Source of the DNA: Candidatus Aenigmatarchaeota archaeon
GTDB lineage: Archaea; Aenigmatarchaeota; Aenigmatarchaeia; QMZP01
Direction of reading: 5' to 3'
Length of the DNA: 7,369 nucleotides
Assembly (NCBI GenBank): GCA_020343575.1
Contig: CP070801.1
Span: forward strand, 608,880-616,248
This document shows positions 1 to 5,743 of this stretch, piece by piece. How positions within the stretch are numbered: position 1 is the first letter of the stretch; the number at the start of each line of letters is the position of its first letter. The position numbers and the translations under genes were made by a program. A model generated the notes under the pieces. It was not told the DNA's origin. It saw only the letters and a list, made by a program, of their open reading frames with translations, and searched no databases.

Positions 1-867
1 ATTCTTGGTCCTAGCAAGAATGTTATAGGATATACGACGAAGAGGCTTTTGGAGGAAGCGGAGAAGGCGGACATAGATACAAGGTTCATTCCACTTGTAG
101 ATGTAAAGCTCAAGGTTGACAAGAATCTGGATGCCATACACGAAAAGAAAAGCCTTGGGGATTTTGACTACATACTCCCAAGAATAGATTCCAGGCGCGC
201 GGTGGTTGGTTACCCTGTTATGAGGTTCCTCGATGAGCTTGGTGTGAGAAAGCCCTACTCAGCAGAAACCATAATAGTTGCACACAATAAATTCATAACC
301 CTGGAGAGACTGGTGAGCAACAATATACCTGTTCCCGAGACATATTTGACGGGGTCAAGAAGGTCAGCTGAAGAGATTGTGAAAAGGCAGAAACTTCCAT
401 TGATGATAAAGCTTCTATCCGGTTTTGGTGGCCAGGGAGTTATGGTCATAGAGAGCAAGGAGGCAGCAAAATCGGTTATAGATACCATGAAAACCCTCAG
501 GCAAGAGATACTCATAGAGAAGTATGTGGATAACCCCGGAGAAGACATAAGGGGAATCGTTGCCGGGGATGAGATTATCGCTTCGTACAAGAGGATAGCC
601 TCACCAGAGGACAAGAGAGCGAATATATACGCAGGTGGCAAGGCTGTTGTTTTCAAGCTCACACCGGATATGGAGGAGATCGTCCTGAAGTCTGCAAGGG
701 CAATAGGGTCAAAACTGTGCGCTGTTGATATGATTCAGGGGAAGGATGGGAAAGTAAGGGTAATAGAAGTTAACATAAACCCTGGTCTTCAGGGAATTGA
801 AAAGGCAACAGACATAAACGTTGCACAGAGGATAATCGACTTTGTTAAGTCTGAAGCGAAGAAATAA
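1..867 (+). CDS. RimK-like ATP-grasp ligase (5' end outside window)
   Basis: RimK-family ATP-grasp enzymes use ATP to join an amino acid, usually glutamate, to a carboxylate on a protein or cofactor. The frame is open to the left edge and reads ILGPSKN...TTKRLLEEAEK, which resembles the first residues of RimK proteins, so only a few N-terminal codons appear to be missing. The TTG at 49 lies inside this conserved part and is probably not the start. Counting visible residues, an ATP-binding Lys is near 137, the glycine-rich loop GFGGQGV is at 141-147, the EKYV hinge at 173-176, the DIRG strand near 182-185, and the metal-binding EVNINPGLQGIEKAT segment (E256, N258, N260) at 256-270. The 288 visible residues are close to the roughly 300 of E. 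coli RimK. The stop is 2 nt before the radical SAM gene, implying co-transcription. The substrate is unknown. Archaeal relatives include MptN, CofF and LysX; the family call is firm, but the choice among them is open. Confidence 0.88.
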   Translation: MLGPSKNVIGYTTKRLLEEAEKADIDTRFIPLVDVKLKVDKNLDAIHEKKSLGDFDYILPRIDSRRAVVGYPVMRFLDELGVRKPYSAETIIVAHNKFITLERLVSNNIPVPETYLTGSRRSAEEIVKRQKLPLMIKLLSGFGGQGVMVIESKEAAKSVIDTMKTLRQEILIEKYVDNPGEDIRGIVAGDEIIASYKRIASPEDKRANIYAGGKAVVFKLTPDMEEIVLKSARAIGSKLCAVDMIQGKDGKVRVIEVNINPGLQGIEKATDINVAQRIIDFVKSEAKK

Positions 868-869
868 TT

Positions 870-1748
870 ATGAAAAGAGCGATACCAAACTATCTAAGAA
901 TGCTTCCTGGTGATGCAAAACCGAGATTCAAATCAGCAAACCTGGAGGGTAAAATCAGGAGGGCATCTGAAGTTCTTAAGAAATGTGAACTCTGTGAAAG
1001 GAAATGTGGAGTAAACAGAAACAAAGAGGAACCTGGCTTTTGCAAGGTTGGAAAGGAGTTGCTAGTTACATCAATATTTGATCACTGGGGTGAAGAGCCC
1101 TTCCTTGTTCCGAGTTTTACAATCTTTTTCTGGTCCTGCACGTTCTCCTGCCAGTTCTGTCAGAACTGGTCAATATCCCAAAGGTTTGAAATCCCCAGAA
1201 AGATGAAGGAGAAGGAACTCGCAAAGGTAATCGATAACTGCAACTGCAAGAATGTGAATTTTGTAGGCGGGGAGCCAACCCCATATCTCCCATTCGTTCT
1301 GAAAACCCTAAAGTATGTGAAGAAGGATATACCCGTTGTCTGGAACTCTAATTTCTACATGTCGAAGAAAAGCATGAATCTGCTCAAAGGGGTAGTGGAA
1401 GTCTACCTGAGTGATTTCAAGTATGGAAACGACAGGTGTGCAGAGAGGCTTTCCAAGGTTTCAAATTATTTTGAGGTTGTCTCAAGGAACCATCTTCTAG
1501 CGAAGAAGGATTCTGAGCTGGTTATAAGACACCTGGTTCTGCCTAGTCATGTGAAATGTTGTACAAAACCTATTCTGGATTTCATTGCAAAGAACTTCAA
1601 GGACAGGGTTATTGTCAATGTAATGCAGCAGTACAGGCCCGAGTATAAGGCAGGCGAGTATCCGGATATCAGCAGAAGTCTCACAATTGAGGAGTTTGAA
1701 GAAGCAGTGAGTTATGCAGAAAAGCTTGGTTTGAATTTTATTCGCTGA
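870..1748 (+). CDS. PflX-like radical SAM Fe-S protein
   Basis: This is a radical SAM enzyme of the PflX (COG1313) type, related to pyruvate formate-lyase activating enzymes; the family's reaction is uncharacterised. The cluster-binding motif CTFSCQFC has C90, C94 and C97 spaced CxxxCxxC, for a [4Fe-4S] cluster that cleaves SAM. GGEP at 133-136 is the usual SAM-binding segment. An N-terminal cysteine group (C39, C42, C46, C58, in a CELCERKCGVNR context ending GFC) is typical of PflX and may bind a second metal or cluster. HLVLPSHVKCCTKP (221-234) and MQQYRPEYKAGEYPDI (252-267) also look like PflX signatures. The 292 residues are near family length and look complete. The ATG is 2 nt after the upstream stop, so translation may be coupled to the RimK-like gene. 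No glycyl radical enzyme is visible nearby, so a PFL-activase role is not supported. The 3' end overlaps dph2 by 11 bp. Confidence 0.9.
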   Translation: MKRAIPNYLRMLPGDAKPRFKSANLEGKIRRASEVLKKCELCERKCGVNRNKEEPGFCKVGKELLVTSIFDHWGEEPFLVPSFTIFFWSCTFSCQFCQNWSISQRFEIPRKMKEKELAKVIDNCNCKNVNFVGGEPTPYLPFVLKTLKYVKKDIPVVWNSNFYMSKKSMNLLKGVVEVYLSDFKYGNDRCAERLSKVSNYFEVVSRNHLLAKKDSELVIRHLVLPSHVKCCTKPILDFIAKNFKDRVIVNVMQQYRPEYKAGEYPDISRSLTIEEFEEAVSYAEKLGLNFIR

Positions 1749-2673
1749 GTTTTTCAACATCCCTGGGTTCCAGAATCGGTTTTTTGAAAAACCTGCTGTC
1801 TTCTCTCAATCTCGGACACGCGGTGTTTACCAGGCAATCGATCTGAAGACCAAGGAGCTTTTCCGGTGTTATCTCATCAGCCACAAGAATCCATGAATTC
1901 TTCCCCAATTCAGAAAGCCTCTCCTTTACCCCCTCTGCTGTTCTGACTCTCATCTGACCTGGTTTTGTGGAACCCAGAACCCCGAAATTCTTGCAGGACT
2001 TGGCTTTTTCTATCTGCATCAGTCTTATGTTTTCCATTCGCCTTTTCTCATCCTTAAGGCTTAGAAGCTGGGAACCCTCGAAGTCTAGGAAAAAAACAGG
2101 CTTCTTCATCTCCATAGCGAGACCAAGCGGGTGAAAGGTTCCTGATCCCATGAAAAGGAAGCAATCAACAACCCTTTCCAGACTCTTTGCAGCAGAGAAA
2201 TCACACCCTAGGACTTGTCCTGCTTTGCCTCTTTTAGAGCTTCCTATGAAAACCCTCTTCCCTCTTTTCTGCAGGAATTTCTTTGCATGGCCAAGGCTCG
2301 ATAGGAATTGAACTGTTGTGACTAGCGAGATTTTATTGTAGGGTTTTAGATCATGGAGGAAGTTCTTAAGCAAGGGGACAGGGTCGTAGTTCATCTCAAA
2401 CTCCTCATATATGACAGGTATCCTGCTCTTAAGTCCGTAATCAGAATGCCCCACATGCAATATAACATCACATCCTAGGGCTTTTGCTTCATGATCCCGA
2501 AGGTCACATGCTCCATAACACGGATCTACTGAGATGAAAACCTCTAGTCCCTCCTTTTCGAGAGCGCTGACCATCTCCAGGGCTTGGGTTTTCAGACCCT
2601 CTGGTATCTGTAAAAATATATTCTTTGCTTTGAATTTGCTTATCTTCTTCAATGCGTTTTTGGTGTCGAGCAT
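1738..2673 (-). CDS. dph2: Diphthamide biosynthesis radical enzyme Dph2
   Basis: Archaeal Dph2 carries out the first step of diphthamide synthesis: it transfers the 3-amino-3-carboxypropyl group of SAM to a histidine of translation elongation factor 2. It is a non-canonical radical SAM enzyme whose [4Fe-4S] cluster is held by three widely spaced cysteines. All three are here: C56 in DPCYGACD (51-57), C157 in QVLGCD (153-158) and C286 in NTACPRL (283-289), at positions very like those of the Pyrococcus enzyme (59, 163, 287). IPEGLK (23-28), HVGHSDYG (73-80) and GSGTFHPLG (176-184) are further family signatures. At 311 residues it looks complete. The ATG at 2673 follows an AT-rich TATA-like stretch by about 30 nt, which suits a leaderless message. 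It stands alone, divergent from HMG-CoA reductase and convergent with the radical SAM gene, sharing 11 bp with it. Confidence 0.95.
   Translation of the reverse strand: MLDTKNALKKISKFKAKNIFLQIPEGLKTQALEMVSALEKEGLEVFISVDPCYGACDLRDHEAKALGCDVILHVGHSDYGLKSRIPVIYEEFEMNYDPVPLLKNFLHDLKPYNKISLVTTVQFLSSLGHAKKFLQKRGKRVFIGSSKRGKAGQVLGCDFSAAKSLERVVDCFLFMGSGTFHPLGLAMEMKKPVFFLDFEGSQLLSLKDEKRRMENIRLMQIEKAKSCKNFGVLGSTKPGQMRVRTAEGVKERLSELGKNSWILVADEITPEKLLGLQIDCLVNTACPRLREDSRFFKKPILEPRDVEKLSE
1750..1785 (+). terminator. Possible U-tract terminator for the rimK-like/pflX operon
   Basis: Two T-runs (T5 at 1750-1754, T6 at 1780-1785) begin 2 and 32 nt after the radical SAM stop. Archaeal termination often needs only a U-tract. 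Both runs lie within the coding end of dph2 on the other strand, where T6 encodes part of a Phe-Phe-Lys-Lys stretch, so they could be coincidental. Confidence 0.3.
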
Positions 2674-2691
2674 AGTATCCTATTATATTTT

Positions 2692-2706
2692 CTAATTAAT
2701 TAATAA
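2692..2706 (-). promoter_or_regulatory. Probable TATA box of dph2
   Basis: Read on the minus strand this is TTATTAATTAATTAG. The TTAATT register starting at 2703 is 30 nt before the A of the dph2 ATG, the same distance as for the plus-strand genes, which predicts transcription starting at or next to the start codon. The repeat is periodic, so the exact box cannot be fixed. A weak AGGA about 5 nt before the ATG is an alternative ribosome-binding signal. Confidence 0.5.
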
Positions 2707-2730
2707 GACAATCAACGTTTCCTATGCATT

Positions 2731-2763
2731 AATATTTAAACCCTTGGTTAGGTTTTGATAATC
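2731..2763 (+). promoter_or_regulatory. TATA-box promoter of HMG-CoA reductase, probably leaderless
   Basis: AATATTTAAA at 2731-2740 is a good archaeal TATA box. Its TTTAAA begins 29 nt before the ATG at 2764, so transcription should begin within a few bases of the start codon. There is no Shine-Dalgarno sequence between them. This supports a leaderless mRNA and the choice of ATG 2764 over the TTG at 2755. Confidence 0.65.
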
Positions 2764-4053
2764 ATGGGTGTGTCTGACGTAAGGAAGGAATTTTTCGAAG
2801 GTAGGATAAAATCCAGGGAGCTGGAATTTGCTATATTGGAGAGGGTTTTTGGAAAGGACCCTGAGAAGTGGTCAGAATCAAATGTGAAGGCTGCCTCCCT
2901 TAGGCTTGAGGAATTGGAAAACAAAATGAACAAGAAATTTGAGGGTATTAGAAACAGTTATGTTGATAATTCATCCGTAAAAAGGGATACCCCAACAACA
3001 GGTATAGAGCAAAAAATCGGAGGGGCTTCGGTTCCCCTTGGTGTTATAGGGCCTGTTAAGATTCTAGGAAGTTATGCAAAGGGTGAATTCTATCTTCCCT
3101 TGGCAACCAACGAAGCCGCCCTCGTGGCTGGGATAAACAGGGGATTCAAGATAATAAATGAGGCTGGGGGGATCAAGAGCATTGTCGTAAAAGACCATAT
3201 GGCCCGCGCTCCCCTGATAGAAACCCCTGACCCTGAGAAAGCGAAAGAAATAAGCGATAAGATAAGGGAAAAGAGAGAGCTCTACCAGGAGATGAAGAAG
3301 GCTGCTGAATCAGAGTCGAGAGTATCCAGGCTTTTGGATATTCAACCCTTTCAGATCGGGAGACGTGTTCATCTGAGGTTCTACTTCCAGACTGGGGATT
3401 CGATGGGAATGAACTCCGCAACCAAGTACTCAGCAAATGCGATAAAGGTTTTGAGAGAAAAGTATCCGTTCGTAAGGCTGAGGAGTCTTACAGGAAACCT
3501 TTGCACAGACAAAAAGGCATCCCATATAAACGTTCTGCTCGGAAGGGGGAAATCTGTTGAAACACATGTTGTGATTCCTAGAGAGGTTGTGAAGAAAATA
3601 TTCAAAGTTGAACCAGAGATTATTGTAGAGTTGAATCAGCTTAAGAACTATCAGGGATCATCCCTTGCTGGAACTATTAGCGGTTTCAATGCAAATGTTG
3701 CAAATACAATAGCCGCTATGTTCATTGCAACGGGTCAGGATTGTGCCCAGATAACAGAATCCTCATCATGCTTCATCCATGCAGAGATGCAAGGAGATAA
3801 TCTTATTTTCGGTGTAACTCTTCCATGCCTGGAAATAGCTACAGTTGGTGGTGGAACGGGCTTCGGAACAGCGAAGGAATGTTTGGAAATTCTGGGTTGC
3901 TATGGTCCTGGAGATCCACCAGGATCCAATGCTAAGAAGCTTGCAGAGATAATAGGAGCAGCCGTGACTGCACAGGATCTGAACCTCATCGCTGCAGAAG
4001 CGCATGAATATGAGCTCGCAGAATCCCATATAAAGCTGGCAAGGGGCAAGTAA
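2764..4053 (+). CDS. hmgA: 3-hydroxy-3-methylglutaryl-CoA reductase, class I
   Basis: The enzyme reduces HMG-CoA to mevalonate with two NADPH, the committed step of the mevalonate pathway that supplies isoprenoids for archaeal membrane lipids. The 429 residues cover the cytosolic catalytic domain with no membrane anchor, as is usual in archaea. Motifs in order: the HMG-CoA/dimer segment IEQKIGGASVPLGVIGPV (81-98); PLATNEAALVAG with catalytic E117; NADPH-binding DSMGMN (212-217); TDKKASHIN with catalytic K250; GRGKSVE (260-266); GQDCAQ with catalytic D326; TVGGGTGFGT (360-369); and the C-terminal catalytic H422 in AESHIKL. All four catalytic residues are kept. Some positions differ from the common consensus (NEAA for TEGA, ASHIN for PAAIN, QDCAQ for QDPAQ), so it is a divergent but apparently active class I enzyme. 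ATG 2764 is preferred to TTG 2755 because it fits the TATA spacing. Only 30 bp separate it from the phosphohexomutase. Confidence 0.96.
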   Translation: MGVSDVRKEFFEGRIKSRELEFAILERVFGKDPEKWSESNVKAASLRLEELENKMNKKFEGIRNSYVDNSSVKRDTPTTGIEQKIGGASVPLGVIGPVKILGSYAKGEFYLPLATNEAALVAGINRGFKIINEAGGIKSIVVKDHMARAPLIETPDPEKAKEISDKIREKRELYQEMKKAAESESRVSRLLDIQPFQIGRRVHLRFYFQTGDSMGMNSATKYSANAIKVLREKYPFVRLRSLTGNLCTDKKASHINVLLGRGKSVETHVVIPREVVKKIFKVEPEIIVELNQLKNYQGSSLAGTISGFNANVANTIAAMFIATGQDCAQITESSSCFIHAEMQGDNLIFGVTLPCLEIATVGGGTGFGTAKECLEILGCYGPGDPPGSNAKKLAEIIGAAVTAQDLNLIAAEAHEYELAESHIKLARGK

Positions 4054-4083
4054 TTTAAATAGTATCGCATTAACCATTTCTAT
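4054..4083 (+). promoter_or_regulatory. TATA-box promoter of the phosphohexomutase, probably leaderless
   Basis: The whole 30-bp gap after the HMG-CoA reductase stop is taken up by a promoter. TTTAAATA (4054-4061) starts directly after the TAA and 30 nt before the ATG at 4084. No Shine-Dalgarno sequence is seen. The gene can therefore be transcribed on its own even though it sits tightly behind hmgA. Confidence 0.65.
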
Positions 4084-5424
4084 ATGCAATCTTCAATCTT
4101 CAGGGCATACGATGTGAGGGGAGTCTATGGCAAGAACATAACAGAGGAAACAATGGAAGTGATAGGAAATTCCCTTGCCAGATTTCTAAAAGAGAATAAA
4201 GTTGTGGTTGCCAGGGACCCGAGGATATCTGGTAAGAGTCTCAATGAAGCGTTCATAGGGGGTTTCACAAAGACCGGCAAGGATGTTATAGATGTTGGCA
4301 TGGTTCCACTAGGTGCAGGGTCTCTTTACGCATGGAAAAGAGAAATCCCGTTTGCATACATAACCGGGTCCCACCTCACCAAAGAATGGAACGGTATCAA
4401 GTTCTTCCACAAGAATGCTGTTGGTTTTCTGGAGGAGGACAACAACAAGGTAAGGGATTTATCCATGGAGGAAAAAGTTCTCGAGAAGGATAAAGGCAGG
4501 GTTGAGCGAATAGATACGAATGAGGTTCTGGGTGAATATGTGGATTTCATGGTTTCAAAAATCAAGCCCCAAAAGAGGCTGAAAATAGTTCTGGATTGTG
4601 GTAATGGAGCGGCAGGGGCAGTTGCTAGGAAGCTGTTTGAGAAAGCCGGATTCGAAGCGGACATGGTTTTTGAAGAACCTGATGGGAACTTTCCTAACCG
4701 TTCACCAGACAACTTCGAGGACCCCCTGACAGAGGCAAAAAACAAAGTGAGGGGAGCAGACTTTGGGATTGCTTATGATGGAGATGGTGACAGAATTGTG
4801 ATAATTGATAGTGATGGTAATACACTAACACCTGAGCAGACATCATACATCATACTGAGTAAGCTGCTTGAGAAAGAGAAGGGACCTGTCGTTGCGAATG
4901 TGGAATGTACAAGGGTAATAGATATTGTTGCAGAAAAGTTTGATAGGGAGGTCAAGAGGGTAAGGGTTGGACACACCTTCCTTATGGACAGTGTACAGAA
5001 GTTCAATGCGAGTTTCGGTGTTGAGCGGGCAGGTCACTACGTAATTCCGTCCATATTTCCTGCTGATGACTCTCTTGCGGTCTCCTATTACTTTGCGTGC
5101 GTTCTTTCAGGTAAGAGTGGGAAACTGTCAGAAATTGTGGGAAAAATCCCTTCTTATCCATTCCAAAGAGTCAACTTCGAGTGTGATGATGATAAGAAGT
5201 TCTTGGTTGTAGAGAAGCTTAAGGAAAAAATGACGAAAGAATACAGTGATGTGAACACCCTTGATGGGGTCAGGATTGATCTGGAGAATGGTTGGGCTCT
5301 AATAAGGGCTTCAAACACATCTCCTACTGTAAGACTTACTATGGAAGGAAAAGATGAACAAGCCTTTGCCAGCATAAAGAGCAAGTTCTCAGGAATAGTT
5401 GAGGAAGCTATAGGTTCGGTTTAG
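4084..5424 (+). CDS. Phosphomannomutase/phosphoglucomutase family phosphohexomutase
   Basis: Alpha-D-phosphohexomutases interconvert hexose-6-phosphates and hexose-1-phosphates through a phosphoserine, feeding nucleotide-sugar synthesis for glycans. The protein starts FRAYDVRGVYG (6-16), the usual N-terminal signature. The catalytic serine is S96 in ITGSHLTKEWNGIKF (93-107). The Mg-binding loop is DGDGDR (232-237), the sugar-binding loop GVERAGHY (312-319), and the phosphate-binding loop RASNTSPTVR (408-417). All four domains are present in 446 residues, the normal length. Two loops deviate: TGSH replaces the usual TASH, and the sugar loop has Ala where most members have Ser in E-x-S-G-H. The His after the Gly favours PMM/PGM over GlmM, whose loop normally ends GG, but the substrate is not settled. 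It has its own TATA box and lies between hmgA and rpo11. Confidence 0.92.
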   Translation: MQSSIFRAYDVRGVYGKNITEETMEVIGNSLARFLKENKVVVARDPRISGKSLNEAFIGGFTKTGKDVIDVGMVPLGAGSLYAWKREIPFAYITGSHLTKEWNGIKFFHKNAVGFLEEDNNKVRDLSMEEKVLEKDKGRVERIDTNEVLGEYVDFMVSKIKPQKRLKIVLDCGNGAAGAVARKLFEKAGFEADMVFEEPDGNFPNRSPDNFEDPLTEAKNKVRGADFGIAYDGDGDRIVIIDSDGNTLTPEQTSYIILSKLLEKEKGPVVANVECTRVIDIVAEKFDREVKRVRVGHTFLMDSVQKFNASFGVERAGHYVIPSIFPADDSLAVSYYFACVLSGKSGKLSEIVGKIPSYPFQRVNFECDDDKKFLVVEKLKEKMTKEYSDVNTLDGVRIDLENGWALIRASNTSPTVRLTMEGKDEQAFASIKSKFSGIVEEAIGSV

Positions 5425-5433
5425 CAATAACAA

Positions 5434-5464
5434 TTTATATATATACAATAATATTAGGTATTAA
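5434..5464 (+). promoter_or_regulatory. TATA-box promoter of rpo11
   Basis: TTTATATATATA at 5434-5445 is a strong TATA-like element in the 49-bp gap after the phosphohexomutase. It starts 31 nt before a GTG at 5465 and 40 nt before the ATG at 5474. The predicted transcription start is near 5465, giving either a leaderless GTG start or a leader of about 9 nt. Confidence 0.6.
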
Positions 5465-5473
5465 GTGAGGCAT

Positions 5474-5743
5474 ATGGAATTAAGAGTTTTGGAAAAAAGA
5501 AAGGATAAATTGAAGGTTGAGGTCCTAGATGAGTCTCACACTCTGCTGAATCTCCTTAGGGAGAATGCATGGAAGGAAAAAGCAGACCAGGCTTCCTACA
5601 TGATAGAGCATCCTTATCTTTCTCAACCAAAAATCATAGTTAGAGCAAAGAATCCCAAGAAGGTTCTGGTTAACGCGGCACAGATGATAATAGATGATGC
5701 AAAGGGATTCTCAAGGGAATTCAAGAGAGCAGTGAAAAGGTGA
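5474..5743 (+). CDS. rpo11: DNA-directed RNA polymerase subunit Rpo11 (RpoL)
   Basis: Rpo11 pairs with Rpo3 to form the assembly platform of archaeal RNA polymerase, as the eukaryotic RPB11/RPB3 and bacterial alpha dimer do. The sequence is a small RPB11-like protein: MELRVLEKRKDKLKVEVLDE at the N-terminus, the signature DESHTLLNLLRENAW (about residues 19-33), the conserved IEHPYLSQPKIIVRAK (about 44-59), and a C-terminal helix that packs on Rpo3 (about 60-89). At 89 residues from ATG 5474 it is full family length. The family usually begins MEL/MEI, which favours this ATG. A GTG at 5465 would add three residues (fMet-Arg-His) and fits leaderless initiation better; GAGG at 5467-5470, only 3 nt before the ATG, could instead be a Shine-Dalgarno site. 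The stop codon touches the stop codon of the convergent methyltransferase gene. Confidence 0.93.
   Translation: MELRVLEKRKDKLKVEVLDESHTLLNLLRENAWKEKADQASYMIEHPYLSQPKIIVRAKNPKKVLVNAAQMIIDDAKGFSREFKRAVKR

Noticed and set aside
255..662. Minus-strand open frame of 135 codons
   Set aside because: It is a shadow of the RimK-like gene, which has clear ATP-grasp motifs. The antisense product has no recognisable domain and no promoter.
870..1748. Radical SAM gene as a true pyruvate formate-lyase activating enzyme
   Set aside because: The N-terminal cysteine group and the CCTKP and MQQYRPEY segments match PflX, and no formate-lyase gene is nearby.
1778..1793. Inverted repeat GGTTTTT/AAAAACC as an intrinsic terminator hairpin
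   Set aside because: It is a perfect 7-bp inverted repeat, but it lies in dph2 codons for Phe-Phe-Lys-Lys-Pro, is almost all A/T, has no T-run after the stem, and would have a 2-nt loop. I kept only the T-runs as weak candidates.
2755..2763. TTG at 2755 as the HMG-CoA reductase start
   Set aside because: It would add only three residues, and ATG 2764 fits the TATA spacing better.
4326..4745. Minus-strand open frame of 139 codons within the phosphohexomutase
   Set aside because: It is antisense to well-conserved catalytic motifs, is Ser/Phe-rich as expected of a shadow frame, and has no family resemblance.
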